Source of the DNA: Oscillospiraceae bacterium | GTDB lineage: Bacteria; Bacillota; Clostridia; Oscillospirales; Oscillospiraceae | Length of the DNA stretch: 62,910 nt | NCBI GenBank assembly: GCA_020025425.1 | Contig: JAHHSD010000007.1 | Coordinates: forward strand, 1-62,910 | Reading direction: 5' to 3' | In this document: positions 24,996 to 33,678 of the stretch, piece after piece | Layout: every line of letters starts with the position of its first letter | Position numbering within the stretch: position 1 is the first letter of the stretch | Made by a program: the position numbers and the translations under genes | The notes under the pieces: model-generated | Databases searched by the model: none | Seen by the model: only the letters and a program-made list of their open reading frames with translations | Told to the model about the DNA's origin: nothing

Positions 24996-25008
24996 GGAGG
25001 GTATAGGA

Positions 25009-25554
25009 ATGTCTAGAATTGGTAGAGCTCCTATCGCCATTCCCGCCGGAGTGGAAGTTGCGGTAGAGGGCAGCAATGTCGTTACTGTCAAGGGCCCCAA
25101 GGGTTCCCTGACTCAGCAGTTTAACCCCAACATGATCATCGCTGTGGAGAACAACGAGGTCCTGGTCTCCCGTCCCAACGACGCCAAGGAGAACCGTGCC
25201 CTGCACGGCCTGACCCGTACTCTGATTAACAACATGGTCGTGGGCGTGACTGAGGGCTACAAGAAGGAGCTGGACGTCAACGGCGTCGGTTTCCGTGTGG
25301 CCAAGGAAGGCACCAAGCTGGTTATGAACCTGGGCTATTCTCACCAGGTCATCATGGACGAGATCCCCGGTATCACCATCGAGGTTCCCGGCCCCAACAA
25401 GATCATCATCAACGGCTGCGACAAGCAGATGGTCGGCCAGTTCGCTGCTGAAGTGAGAGAGAAGCGTCCCCCCGAGCCTTATAAGGGCAAGGGTATCAAG
25501 TATACTGACGAGGTCATCCGCCGCAAGGCTGGTAAGACCGGCGCCAAGAAGTAA
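25009..25554 (+). CDS. rplF: 50S ribosomal protein L6
   Basis: 181 residues. It starts SRIGRAPIAIPAGVEV and ends with the conserved EPYKGKGIKYTDEVIRRKAG. It lies near the sarcin-ricin loop. The frame is open to 24952, but AAGGAGG (24994-25000) fixes ATG 25009. Confidence 0.98.
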   Translation: MSRIGRAPIAIPAGVEVAVEGSNVVTVKGPKGSLTQQFNPNMIIAVENNEVLVSRPNDAKENRALHGLTRTLINNMVVGVTEGYKKELDVNGVGFRVAKEGTKLVMNLGYSHQVIMDEIPGITIEVPGPNKIIINGCDKQMVGQFAAEVREKRPPEPYKGKGIKYTDEVIRRKAGKTGAKK

Positions 25555-25571
25555 GAAGGAGGTGTGCCATT

Positions 25572-25931
25572 ATGATCAACAGACCCGATACTCGTTCCCA
25601 GCGCATCAAGCGCCACAAGCGCGTGCGTGCTAAGATTGCCGGCACGCCCGAGCGTCCCCGCCTGAATGTATTCCGCAGCGAGACCAACATCTACGCCCAG
25701 ATCATCGACGATGTGAACGGCGTGACCCTGGTTTCCGCTTCTTCCCTGGAGAAGGGCTTCAGCGTGGAAGGCACCAAGTCCGATGCTGCCAAGCAGGTCG
25801 GCCTGAATGTTGCCGAGCGCGCGAAGGCCAAGGGCATTGAGAACGTGGTGTTCGACCGCGGCGGCTATGTTTATCACGGCCGTGTACAGGCTCTGGCCGA
25901 GGGCGCCCGTGAGGGCGGCCTGCAGTTCTAA
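25572..25931 (+). CDS. rplR: 50S ribosomal protein L18
   Basis: 119 residues. RIKRHKRVRAKIAGTPERPR and VFDRGGYVYHGRVQALAEGA are diagnostic. It binds 5S rRNA. AAGGAGGTG lies before the ATG. Confidence 0.98.
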   Translation: MINRPDTRSQRIKRHKRVRAKIAGTPERPRLNVFRSETNIYAQIIDDVNGVTLVSASSLEKGFSVEGTKSDAAKQVGLNVAERAKAKGIENVVFDRGGYVYHGRVQALAEGAREGGLQF

Positions 25932-25948
25932 GGGAGGAGGAAATACGA

Positions 25949-26449
25949 ATGGCTAGATTTGAGAGAGAACCCAGCGAGTTCGTTGAGAAGCTCGTTGCAC
26001 TGAATCGCGTGTCCAAGACCGTTAAGGGCGGCCGCGTGATGAAGTTCGCTGCCCTCATGGTTGTGGGCGACGAGAAGGGCCGCGTGGGCTTTGGTACCGG
26101 TAAGGCTGCCGAGGTTCCCGAGGCTATCCGCAAGGGCATTGAGGATGCGAAGAAGAACATGATCACCGTGTCCCTGTCCAACACCACCATCCCTCACGAG
26201 GTGGTCGGTGAGTTCGGCGCCGGCCGTGTGCTGATGAAGCCCGCCGCTGCCGGTACCGGCGTTATCGCCGGTGGTCCTGTCCGTGCCGTGATGGAAGCGG
26301 CCGGTATTAAGGACATCCGTACCAAGTGCCTGCGCTCCAACAATCCGCAGAACGTGGTTTCCGCTACCTTTGAGGGCCTGAAGTCCCTGCGCACCCCCGA
26401 GGAAGTGGCCCGCATCCGCGGTAAGAGCGTGGAAGAGATCGTGGGTTAA
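25949..26449 (+). CDS. rpsE: 30S ribosomal protein S5
   Basis: 166 residues. EKLVALNRVSKTVKGGRVMK, GDEKGRVGFGTGKAAEVPEA and the C-terminal domain VRAVMEAAGIKDIRTK are typical. It contributes to decoding accuracy and mRNA entry. GGGAGGAGG lies before the ATG. Confidence 0.98.
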   Translation: MARFEREPSEFVEKLVALNRVSKTVKGGRVMKFAALMVVGDEKGRVGFGTGKAAEVPEAIRKGIEDAKKNMITVSLSNTTIPHEVVGEFGAGRVLMKPAAAGTGVIAGGPVRAVMEAAGIKDIRTKCLRSNNPQNVVSATFEGLKSLRTPEEVARIRGKSVEEIVG

Positions 26450-26463
26450 GGAGGACGTTCCAA

Positions 26464-26646
26464 ATGGCTAATTTGAACATCAAGCTGGTCAAGAGCCTGA
26501 ACGGCCGTATCGTCAAGCATAAGGCGACTGCCGAGGCCCTGGGCCTCCGTAAGATCGGCGACACCACCGTGCAGCCCGATAACGCTGCTACCCGTGGCAA
26601 GATCGCCCATATCGGTTATCTGCTCCAGGTGACCGAGGAAAACTGA
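26464..26646 (+). CDS. rpmD: 50S ribosomal protein L30
   Basis: 60 residues. NIKLVKSLNGRIVKHKATAE and ALGLRKIGDTTVQPDN are diagnostic of the short bacterial L30. AAGGAGG lies before the ATG. Confidence 0.97.
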   Translation: MANLNIKLVKSLNGRIVKHKATAEALGLRKIGDTTVQPDNAATRGKIAHIGYLLQVTEEN

Positions 26647-26661
26647 TAGGAGGCGTGAGAA

Positions 26662-27102
26662 ATGAATCTGCATGAACTTTCCCCCGCTGCCGGTTCCACC
26701 ACCAAGGCTTACCGCAAGGGCCGCGGCGCCGGCTCCGGCAACGGTAAGACTGCCGGCCGTGGCCACAAGGGCCAGTGGGCCCGCTCCGGCGGCGGTGTGC
26801 GCGTTGGTTTCGAGGGCGGCCAGATGCCTCTGGCCCGTCGTCTGCCCAAGCGCGGTTTCCACAACATTTTTGCCAAGCCCCTGGAGGCCATCAACGTCTC
26901 TGCCCTGGAGAAGTTTGAGGATGGCTCTGTGGTCACCGTTCAGGATCTGCTGGAGAAGGGTATTCTCTCCAAGTGCGAGTATGGCGTCAAGATCCTCGGC
27001 TGCGGTGAGCTCTCCAAGAAGCTGACTGTCCAGGCTTCCGCCTTCTCCGCATCCGCGAAAGAGAAAATCGTGGCTGCCGGTGGTAGGTGGGAGGTGGTCT
27101 GA
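26662..27102 (+). CDS. rplO: 50S ribosomal protein L15
   Basis: 146 residues. The Gly/Lys/Arg-rich N-terminal extension (RKGRGAGSGNGKTAGRGHKG, then GFEGGQMPLARRLPKRGF) threads into 23S rRNA; a globular C-terminal domain follows. secY begins 2 bases after the stop. Confidence 0.98.
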   Translation: MNLHELSPAAGSTTKAYRKGRGAGSGNGKTAGRGHKGQWARSGGGVRVGFEGGQMPLARRLPKRGFHNIFAKPLEAINVSALEKFEDGSVVTVQDLLEKGILSKCEYGVKILGCGELSKKLTVQASAFSASAKEKIVAAGGRWEVV

Positions 27103-27104
27103 TT

Positions 27105-28478
27105 ATGATTCAGACTGTCCGTAACGCTTGGAAAATTCCTGAGCTGCGCAAGAAGATCATGTTTACCATCTTCGCGCTGCTCATCTTCCGCCTGGGCTCC
27201 GCTATCCCCGTGCCTTTCATCAACACCGATGGTCTGGGTACCTATCTGGAGGCCCAGAGCGGCACCATCCTGGGCTTGATCAACGCCATGAGCGGTTCTG
27301 CCTTCTCCATGGCTACGATCTTTGCATTGTCCATCCAGCCCTATATCAACAGCTCCATTATTATTCAGCTGCTGACCGTGGCCATTCCTTCTCTGGAGCG
27401 TCTGGCCAAGGAGGGCGGCGAAGAGGGCCGCAAGAAGATTGCTTCTTACACCCGCTACGCCACTGTGGCCATCGCCCTGCTCCAGGGTTACGGCTATTAC
27501 AGCCTCATCAAGTACAACGGCCTGCTGGCCGCTGACGGCGTCCCCGGTATCTGGGTCGGCCTGGTCATTGTCCTGGCCTTCACCGCTGGTTCCGCTTTCC
27601 TGATGTGGCTGGGTGAGCAGATCACCGAGTTCGGTATCGGCAACGGTATCTCCATTATCCTGTTTGCCGGTATTATCTCCCGTGTGCCCCACATGGTCGG
27701 CTCCATGGTCCAGGGTGTCCAGCACTACCTGACCCCCCTGGATGAGAACACCATTGCTGCTATGGGCGGCGTTGAGAGCAATGCCTACAAGGCATGGCAG
27801 AACTCCTGCCTGCACCCCGGCTTTGTGCCCGTGATCATCATTGGCATGCTGGCCCTGGTGGTGTTCATCGTCTTTATCAGCAATGCCGAGCGTCGTCTGC
27901 CTGTGCAGTACGCCAAGCGCGTTGTTGGCCGCAAGATGTATGGTGGTCAGTCCACTCACATCCCCATGAAGGTGAATATGTCCGGCGTTATGCCCATCAT
28001 CTTCGCCCAGTCTATTGCCTCTCTCCCCGCTACCATCGGCGCTTTCGCCGGCTGGACCATGGAGAGCGAGGGCTTCGGCGGCGGTATGATGCGTCTGTTC
28101 GACACCAGCAAGGTGTTTTACAGCGTGCTTTACTTCCTGCTGATTATCGGTTTCAGCTACTTCTATGCCACCATGCAGTTCAACCCCGTTGAGGTGGCCA
28201 ACAACCTGAAGAAGAACGGCGGCTTCATCCCCGGCTTCCGTCCCGGCAAGCCCACCGCTGACTTCATCATGAAGGTGCTGAATAAGATCACCCTGTTCGG
28301 TGCGATGTACCTGGCCGTGATTGCTCTGGCCCCCATCATCACCGGCAATATCGTCAAGATCGGCTCTCTGGCCATCGGCGGAACCTCGGTCATCATCGTG
28401 GTCGGCGTCGCCCTGGAGACCGTCAAGGCTCTGGAGGCCCAGATGCTCATGCGGCACTACAAGGGCTTCCTTGAGTGA
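27105..28478 (+). CDS. secY: Protein translocase subunit SecY
   Basis: 457 residues with ten membrane segments, the channel of the Sec translocon. Landmarks are RNAWKIPELRKKIMFTIFAL, RLGSAIPVPFI at segment 1 and plug, GIGNGISIILFAGI, RRLPVQYAKRVVG in the large cytosolic loop, and FNPVEVANNLKKNGGFIPG. The ATG at 27105 has GGAGGTGG upstream; the open frame to 27087 runs into rplO. Its partner secG is in this window at 57.9 kb. Confidence 0.98.
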   Translation: MIQTVRNAWKIPELRKKIMFTIFALLIFRLGSAIPVPFINTDGLGTYLEAQSGTILGLINAMSGSAFSMATIFALSIQPYINSSIIIQLLTVAIPSLERLAKEGGEEGRKKIASYTRYATVAIALLQGYGYYSLIKYNGLLAADGVPGIWVGLVIVLAFTAGSAFLMWLGEQITEFGIGNGISIILFAGIISRVPHMVGSMVQGVQHYLTPLDENTIAAMGGVESNAYKAWQNSCLHPGFVPVIIIGMLALVVFIVFISNAERRLPVQYAKRVVGRKMYGGQSTHIPMKVNMSGVMPIIFAQSIASLPATIGAFAGWTMESEGFGGGMMRLFDTSKVFYSVLYFLLIIGFSYFYATMQFNPVEVANNLKKNGGFIPGFRPGKPTADFIMKVLNKITLFGAMYLAVIALAPIITGNIVKIGSLAIGGTSVIIVVGVALETVKALEAQMLMRHYKGFLE

Positions 28479-28496
28479 TAAGGAGTTGAAAAGGGT

Positions 28497-29129
28497 ATGA
28501 AGCTGATCCTCTTAGGCGCTCCCGGCGCCGGTAAAGGGACTCAGGCTGAGATCCTCAGCGCCAAGCTGGGTATCCCGACCATATCCACGGGCACAATCCT
28601 CCGTACGGCCATCAAGGAAGGCACTCCGATTGGATTGAAAGCCAAATCCTACATGGATGACGGCCACCTGGTACCCGATGAGCTGATCATTGGGATCGTG
28701 GCTGAGCGCCTGGAGCAGGATGACTGCGCACAGGGCTATATTCTGGATGGTGTGCCCCGTACCATTGGCCAGGCTGAGGCGCTCAACGCCGCTGGCGTGT
28801 TCTTCGACCATGTGCTGTCCATTGAGATCGCCGACCAGGTGATCGAGCAGCGGATGGAGGGCCGCCGGGTTTGCTCCCAGTGTGGTACTCCCTATCATCT
28901 GACCGCCCGTCCACCCAAACAGGAGGGTATTTGCGACGCCTGCGGCGGCCCGCTGATGCAGCGGGACGATGATAAGCCCGAGACCGTTCACAAACGGCTG
29001 AAGGTCTATCACGACGAAACAGAGCCCCTGAAGGGCTATTACGAGGCAAAGGGAATCCTGCTTCACATCGAAAACCAGGCTACAATTGAAGGGACCAGCA
29101 AGGTCATTATGGAGGCGCTTGGATTTTGA
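28497..29129 (+). CDS. adk: Adenylate kinase
   Basis: 210 residues. It interconverts ATP+AMP and 2 ADP. P-loop LLGAPGAGKGTQAE, the NMP-binding region (GTPIGLKAKSYMDDGHLVPD) and DGVPRTIGQAEAL (a variant of DGFPRT) are visible. The long LID carries two CxxC pairs (CSQCGTPYH and CDACGG), a structural zinc site as in Gram-positive enzymes. Confidence 0.98.
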   Translation: MKLILLGAPGAGKGTQAEILSAKLGIPTISTGTILRTAIKEGTPIGLKAKSYMDDGHLVPDELIIGIVAERLEQDDCAQGYILDGVPRTIGQAEALNAAGVFFDHVLSIEIADQVIEQRMEGRRVCSQCGTPYHLTARPPKQEGICDACGGPLMQRDDDKPETVHKRLKVYHDETEPLKGYYEAKGILLHIENQATIEGTSKVIMEALGF

Positions 29130-29140
29130 AGGGCATTGAT

Positions 29141-29905
29141 ATGATTTCCATTAAATCCCCCAGAGAGATCGAGGCCATGCGCAAGGCCGGGCGGATCACC
29201 GCCGAGGCCCGCGCATTGGCCGGGCGGATGGTGGCTCCCGGAGTCACCACCCATGAAATCGATCAGGCGGTTCGCCGCTTTATTGAGAGCCACGGTGCAA
29301 AGCCGTCCTTTTTGGGCTACGGCGGATTCCCCGGCTCTGCCTGCATCTCGATCAATGAGCAGGTCATTCACGGCATCCCCGGCCCCAGAAAGCTGGTGGA
29401 GGGTGATATCGTGAGCGTGGACGTGGGCGCCTTTATCGGCGGTTTCCACGGAGACTGCGCCGCCACCTATGTCTGCGGAGAGGTGAGCGATGAGGCCAAG
29501 AAGCTGATCCAGGTGACACAGCAGAGCTTCTGGGAGGGCATTGACAAGGCTCGACCCGGCTTTAGAGTGTCGGATATCTCCCATGCAGTTCAACAGTATG
29601 TGGAGGGAAACGGATTCTCCGTAGTGCGGGATTTCGTGGGCCACGGTGTGGGCAGAAAGCTCCACGAGGCCCCGGAAGTTCCCAACTTCGGGCCCGCAGG
29701 CCATGGCCCCAGGCTTCTGCCCGGCATGGTGATTGCGGTGGAGCCCATGGTTAACGCCGGAGACTGGCAGGTCAAGGTCCTTGAGGACGACTGGACCACA
29801 GTCTCTCTGGACGGCTCTCTGACTGCCCACTACGAAAACACCATCCTCATTACTGAGAATGGACCTGAGGTGCTGACTGTCACAGAGGACGGTGCCTATG
29901 TTTGA
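29141..29905 (+). CDS. map: Methionine aminopeptidase, type I
   Basis: 254 residues. It removes the initiator Met from nascent proteins. It starts MISIKSPREIEAMRKAGRIT. The metal ligands are in SVDVGAFIGGFHGDCAATY (two Asp), FVGHGVGRKLHEAPEVPNFG (His), VIAVEPMV (Glu) and the final ENTILITENG (Glu). A TTG in frame at 29126 overlaps adk, but the ATG at 29141 with GAAGGG upstream is preferred. Confidence 0.97.
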   Translation: MISIKSPREIEAMRKAGRITAEARALAGRMVAPGVTTHEIDQAVRRFIESHGAKPSFLGYGGFPGSACISINEQVIHGIPGPRKLVEGDIVSVDVGAFIGGFHGDCAATYVCGEVSDEAKKLIQVTQQSFWEGIDKARPGFRVSDISHAVQQYVEGNGFSVVRDFVGHGVGRKLHEAPEVPNFGPAGHGPRLLPGMVIAVEPMVNAGDWQVKVLEDDWTTVSLDGSLTAHYENTILITENGPEVLTVTEDGAYV

Positions 29906-30185
29906 AGCCGCCGGACAGATCGTCCAATCTACGGCCGGACATGACAAGGGACTTTTGTTCTGCGTTGTGGGCCGAGAGGGACCTTTTCTGCTGCTGGCCA
30001 ACGGAAAACAGCGCAAGCTGGACGCGCCGAAGCGGAAAAAAGAGGCCCATGTGGCCTGGACCGGGGCTTTGGTACAGACGGTACCGGATAAGCTGAACGA
30101 TGGAGAATCGGTATCCAATCGAGAACTGAGAATGGCGCTGGCCGCCTTCAAGGGAGGTAATCACGCTTGGCAAAAGACGATATGA
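29898..30185 (+). CDS. KOW-domain RNA-binding protein
   Basis: 95 residues. GQIVQSTAGHDKGLLFCVVG is a KOW-like SH3 barrel as in L14e/L27e-type proteins, followed by a Lys/Arg stretch (KQRKLDAPKRKK). It is conserved at this place between map and infA in many clostridia; its role, presumably on the ribosome, is not established. ATG 29898 has GAGGAC upstream and overlaps map by 8 bases. The 3' end overlaps infA by 19 bases. Confidence 0.85.
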   Translation: MFEAAGQIVQSTAGHDKGLLFCVVGREGPFLLLANGKQRKLDAPKRKKEAHVAWTGALVQTVPDKLNDGESVSNRELRMALAAFKGGNHAWQKTI

Positions 30186-30385
30186 TCGAACTGGAGGGAG
30201 TCGTGACTGAGTCCCTTCCCAATACCACCTTCCATGTGGATATTGGAAATGGCCACATCATCCTGGCCCATATCTCCGGTAAGCTGCGCATGAACTTCAT
30301 CCGCATTTTGCCCGGCGATAAGGTGACCGTACAGATGTCGCCCTACGACCTGACCCGCGGCCGCATCACTTGGAGAAGCAAGTGA
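30167..30385 (+). CDS. infA: Translation initiation factor IF-1
   Basis: 72 residues, OB fold. It blocks the A site during initiation. It starts AKDDMIELEGVVTESLPNTT and contains GHIILAHISGKLRMNFIRIL and DLTRGRITWRSK. The start codon is TTG, set by GGGAGG 9 bases upstream; the only in-frame ATG (30182) would remove conserved residues. Confidence 0.97.
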   Translation: MAKDDMIELEGVVTESLPNTTFHVDIGNGHIILAHISGKLRMNFIRILPGDKVTVQMSPYDLTRGRITWRSK

Positions 30386-30412
30386 TCGGCTTTGATAAGA
30401 ACCTAGAAACGA

Positions 30413-30447
30413 CCGGCGCCGAGGGGGCCTTGCCCCCCGCCCGCCGG
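30413..30447 (+). other. GC-rich hairpin between infA and rpmJ
   Basis: CCGGCG ... CGCCGG encloses GGGGGC-ctt-GCCCCC. No T-run follows, so it is an intercistronic stem rather than a terminator; it may slow 3' decay or ribosomes. Confidence 0.5.
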
Positions 30448-30477
30448 GGCCATCAGGCATTCAGGAGGTAAATAACA

Positions 30478-30591
30478 ATGAAAGTTAGACCGTCCGTGAA
30501 GCCCATGTGCGAGAAGTGCAAAGTCATTAAGCGCAAGGGCAAAGTCATGGTAATTTGCGAAAATCCTAAGCATAAGCAGAGACAAGGTTAA
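30478..30591 (+). CDS. rpmJ: 50S ribosomal protein L36
   Basis: 37 residues: MKVRPSVKPMCEKCKVIKRK and the end ICENPKHKQRQG. Zinc-binding form with Cys11, Cys14, Cys27 and His32. AGGAGG lies 9 bases before the ATG. Confidence 0.98.
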   Translation: MKVRPSVKPMCEKCKVIKRKGKVMVICENPKHKQRQG

Positions 30592-30610
30592 ATTGGAGGT
30601 GCTGTAATAA

Positions 30611-30979
30611 ATGGCTCGTATTGCCGGTATTGATCTGCCGAAAGAGAAGAGAATTGAGATCGGCCTCACTTATATCTACGGCATTGGGCGCACCAGCGCC
30701 AACAAGATCCTGGCCGAGGCCGGGATCAACCCTGATACCCGTGTGAAGGACCTCACCGAGGACGATGAGGCCAAGCTGCGCGAGATTATTTCCCGCAGCT
30801 ACACCGTTGAGGGCGACCTGCGCCGCAACGTCGCTATGGACATCAAGCGTCTGACCGAGATCGGCTGCTATCGCGGCATCCGTCATCGCAAGGGCCTGCC
30901 CGTCCGCGGTCAGCGCAGCAAGACCAACGCCCGTACCCGCAAGGGTCCCAAGCGTACCGTCGCCAACAAGAAGAAGTAA
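30611..30979 (+). CDS. rpsM: 30S ribosomal protein S13
   Basis: 122 residues. RIAGIDLPKEKRIEIGLTYI, YGIGRTSANKIL and the basic C-terminus (RGQRSKTNARTRKGPKRTVA) are diagnostic. It bridges the 30S head to the 50S. GGAGG precedes the ATG. Confidence 0.98.
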   Translation: MARIAGIDLPKEKRIEIGLTYIYGIGRTSANKILAEAGINPDTRVKDLTEDDEAKLREIISRSYTVEGDLRRNVAMDIKRLTEIGCYRGIRHRKGLPVRGQRSKTNARTRKGPKRTVANKKK

Positions 30980-30994
30980 GGAGGGGAATAAGCA

Positions 30995-31396
30995 ATGGCT
31001 ACTGCAACTAAGGGCAAGAAAGTGGTGCGTAAGCGCCGCGAGCGTAAGAACGTAGAGAAGGGCCAGGTGCATATCCGCTCTTCCTTCAACAACACCATGG
31101 TTACCGTCACTGACGCGCAGGGCAATGCCCTGTCCTGGGCTTCCTCCGGCGGCCTGGGCTTCCGTGGTTCCCGTAAGTCTACTCCCTTCGCCGCTCAAAC
31201 TGCCGCGGAGACTGCCGCCAAGGCTGCTATGGAGTATGGTCTGAAGAGCGTCGAGGTCTTCGTCAAGGGTCCCGGCGCCGGCCGTGAAGCCGCTATCCGG
31301 GCTCTGCAGGCCGTGGGTCTGGAGGTCACCATGATCAAGGATGTGACCCCCGTTCCCCACAACGGCTGCCGTCCCCCGAAGCGCCGCCGCGTCTGA
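30995..31396 (+). CDS. rpsK: 30S ribosomal protein S11
   Basis: 133 residues. GQVHIRSSFNNTMVTVTDAQ, WASSGGLGFRGSRKSTPFAA and the C-terminal DVTPVPHNGCRPPKRRRV are diagnostic. It forms the mRNA exit site on the platform with S7 and S18. Confidence 0.98.
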   Translation: MATATKGKKVVRKRRERKNVEKGQVHIRSSFNNTMVTVTDAQGNALSWASSGGLGFRGSRKSTPFAAQTAAETAAKAAMEYGLKSVEVFVKGPGAGREAAIRALQAVGLEVTMIKDVTPVPHNGCRPPKRRRV

Positions 31397-31420
31397 TCTG
31401 GTAGAAGGAGGTTTTGACAG

Positions 31421-32023
31421 ATGGCTAGAAACATGCAGCCCATCGCCAAGCGGTGCAAGGCTCTGAACCTGTCCCCCGCCGCCATGGGCTATGCTAAGAA
31501 GGATACCAACCGCAACCCCAAGGGTCAGATGCGCAGAAAGCAGTCTGAGTACGCTCTGCAGCTGACCGAGAAGCAGAAGGTCAAGTTTGTCTACGGCATC
31601 ATGGAGAAGCAGTTCCGTATGTATTACGAGAAGGCTGCCCGCATGGCTGGTAAGACCGGCGAGAACCTGCTGACTCTGATTGAGCGCCGCCTGGACAACG
31701 TCGTGTATCGTCTGGGCTTTGCCATGACCCGCCGCGAGGCCCGTCAGCTGGTGACCCACGGTCACTTCACTGTCAACGGCCAGCGCGTGGACATCCCCTC
31801 CTTCCTGGTGAAGGTGGGCGACGTGATCGAGGTTCGTGAGAAGAGCCGCGCTTCCGTCAAGTTTAAGCGCCTGCTGGGCGAGGACGCCATTCAGGTGAAC
31901 GTGCCCAAGTGGCTGGACCGCACCAAGGATTCCCTCCAGGGCAAGGTTGTCGCTATGCCTATGCGTGACGACATCGACTTCCCCGTGGAAGAGCACCTCA
32001 TCGTCGAGCTGTATTCTAAGTAA
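31421..32023 (+). CDS. rpsD: 30S ribosomal protein S4
   Basis: 200 residues. The N-terminus (MARNMQPIAKRCKALNLSPA) lacks the CxxC pairs of zinc-type S4. The S4 RNA-binding domain is RLDNVVYRLGFAMTRREARQ followed by VTHGHFTVNGQRVDIPSFLV. It is a 16S assembly initiator. GAAGGAGG lies before the ATG. Confidence 0.98.
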   Translation: MARNMQPIAKRCKALNLSPAAMGYAKKDTNRNPKGQMRRKQSEYALQLTEKQKVKFVYGIMEKQFRMYYEKAARMAGKTGENLLTLIERRLDNVVYRLGFAMTRREARQLVTHGHFTVNGQRVDIPSFLVKVGDVIEVREKSRASVKFKRLLGEDAIQVNVPKWLDRTKDSLQGKVVAMPMRDDIDFPVEEHLIVELYSK

Positions 32024-32106
32024 TCTGCTTAGGAAGCCCTCAGATATTGGTGAGCTGAATGACGTGGCGGGCCACCGCCACCGAGAAAAGGAGGGTATCA
32101 TAGCAT

Positions 32107-33054
32107 ATGGTAGAAATCGAAAAGCCCCGCATCGAATGTGTGGAAAATCCTGGCGACCCCTCTTACGGCAAGTACGTTGTGGAGCCCCTGGAGCGCGGCT
32201 ACGGAACCACCCTGGGCAACTCCCTGCGGCGGATTCTGCTGTCCTCTCTGCCTGGCACCGCGGTGACCTCCATTAAGATCGCCGGCGTGCAGCATGAGTT
32301 TTCCACCATCCCCGGCGTGAAGGAGGACGTCACCGAGATCGTCCTCAACATCAAGAGCATCATCGCCAAGCTGCACTGTGAGACGGTGAAAACCGTCTAT
32401 ATCGAGGCCAGCGGCGAGTGCGAGGTCACTGCCGGCAGCATCAAGGCTGACAGCGATGTGGAGATCCTCAATCCCGATCTTCACATTGCTACCCTGGGCC
32501 CTGACGCTGTGCTCAATATGGAGCTGACCCTGTCCCACGGCCGCGGCTATGTCCCCGCCGATCGGAACAAGACGGCTCAGACCGTCATCGGTGTGATTCC
32601 TGTTGACTCCATCTACACCCCCGTCCGCAAGGTCAATTATACGGTAGAGAACACCCGCGTGGGTGACGCTACCGACTATGACAAGCTGACGCTGGAGGTC
32701 TGGACCAACGGGACCATCGACGCCCGTGACGCCGTCTCTCTGGGCGCCCGTATCCTGTGCGACCACTTCACCCTGTTTACCGACCTGTCCGAGACCATGG
32801 GCAATCGGTCCACTGTGGTGGAGAAGGCCGAGGCACAGCGCGACAAGGTGCTGGAGCTGACTATCGAGGAGCTGGATCTCTCCGTCCGTTCCTTCAACTG
32901 CCTGAAGCGTGCCAACATCAACACCGTCGAGGATCTGATCTCCAAGACGGAGGAAGAGATGATGAAGGTCCGCAACCTGGGCCGCAAGTCCCTGGAAGAG
33001 GTAGTCAACAAGCTGGCTATGATGGGCCTGTCCCTGGCCAGCGAGGAGAATTGA
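32107..33054 (+). CDS. rpoA: DNA-directed RNA polymerase subunit alpha
   Basis: 315 residues. The N-terminal dimerisation domain has the PLERGYGTTLGNSLRRILLS signature; the C-terminal domain (about 240-315) has the SVRSFNCLKRANINTVEDLI helix-hairpin-helix that binds UP elements and activators. GGAGGG lies 11 bases before the ATG. It is separated from rplQ by 151 structured bases. Confidence 0.98.
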   Translation: MVEIEKPRIECVENPGDPSYGKYVVEPLERGYGTTLGNSLRRILLSSLPGTAVTSIKIAGVQHEFSTIPGVKEDVTEIVLNIKSIIAKLHCETVKTVYIEASGECEVTAGSIKADSDVEILNPDLHIATLGPDAVLNMELTLSHGRGYVPADRNKTAQTVIGVIPVDSIYTPVRKVNYTVENTRVGDATDYDKLTLEVWTNGTIDARDAVSLGARILCDHFTLFTDLSETMGNRSTVVEKAEAQRDKVLELTIEELDLSVRSFNCLKRANINTVEDLISKTEEEMMKVRNLGRKSLEEVVNKLAMMGLSLASEEN

Positions 33055-33205
33055 GCGGTCTTTTCACCGCTCAGGGACAATGCGGAGGGTATGTAACGTT
33101 CCTCCTCCCATACAGCGCTCGCTGTCCCCTCGGGGTGCCCCGGGCTCTGCCCGCTGAACGAATTTAATCAGATCTCGCCACGCGAGGTCGAAGGAGTGCA
33201 CAAAA
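33055..33205 (+). promoter_or_regulatory. Structured rpoA-rplQ intergenic RNA
   Basis: Pairings include GAGCGGT-N6-ACCGCTC (33053-33072), GGGACA/TGTCCC (33074-33128) enclosing GGAGG/CCTCC or GTATG/CATAC, and TCGC-cac-GCGA just before AAGGAG. No T-run and no clear promoter. It is possibly an RNA processing or regulatory site. Confidence 0.4.
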
Positions 33206-33550
33206 ATGTCTCTGAAGAACCGTAAGCTGGGTCGTACCAGCGATAACCGTAAGGCCATGCTGCGCGCTATGGTCACCTATCTGCTGGAGAACGGCCAGAT
33301 CAAGACCACCCTGACTCGCGCCAAGGAGGTTGCTCCCGTGGCTGAGAAGATGATCACCCTGGCTAAGCACAACAACCTGGCTTCCTATCGTCAGGCTCTG
33401 GCTTTCATCACCAAGGAGGATGTGGCCAAGAAGCTGTTCGACGAGATCGGCCCCAAGTATGCTGAGCGCAACGGCGGCTACACCCGCATCGTCAAGATCG
33501 GGCCCCGCCGCGGTGACGCCGCTGAGATGGCTATCATCCAGCTGGTGTAA
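33206..33550 (+). CDS. rplQ: 50S ribosomal protein L17
   Basis: 114 residues. RKLGRTSDNRKAMLRAMVTY and KTTLTRAKEVAPVAEKMITL are diagnostic. It is the last gene of the cluster, followed by a strong terminator. AAGGAG lies 8-9 bases before the ATG. Confidence 0.98.
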   Translation: MSLKNRKLGRTSDNRKAMLRAMVTYLLENGQIKTTLTRAKEVAPVAEKMITLAKHNNLASYRQALAFITKEDVAKKLFDEIGPKYAERNGGYTRIVKIGPRRGDAAEMAIIQLV

Positions 33551-33574
33551 TTCGGGCGAACATCGAATCAAGAT

Positions 33575-33610
33575 AAAAAACTCCCGGTCCAACAGGACCG
33601 GGAGTTTTTT
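33575..33610. terminator. Terminator of the ribosomal cluster
   Basis: A 16-bp stem (aaaaaactcccggtcc / ggaccgggagtttttt) with an aaca loop; it can work in both directions. Confidence 0.96.
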
Positions 33611-33633
33611 GTGCTCATACACAGAGCGCAGGA

Positions 33634-33662
33634 AGAGGGCGTCCCCATTGGGGACGCCCTCT
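33634..33662. other. Second hairpin between rplQ and glgP
   Basis: agagggcgtcccc / ggggacgccctct with a 3-nt loop. No T-run on either side, so it probably protects the glgP mRNA 3' end, with the 33575-33610 terminator serving glgP. Confidence 0.5.
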
Positions 33663-33678
33663 CTGTGTTTCAGAACAT

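Noticed and set aside
26940..28457. Long minus-strand frame opposite secY and other minus frames through the ribosomal cluster
   Set aside because: Shadow of codon bias in highly expressed genes; the products are low-complexity His/Gly/Asp-rich strings.
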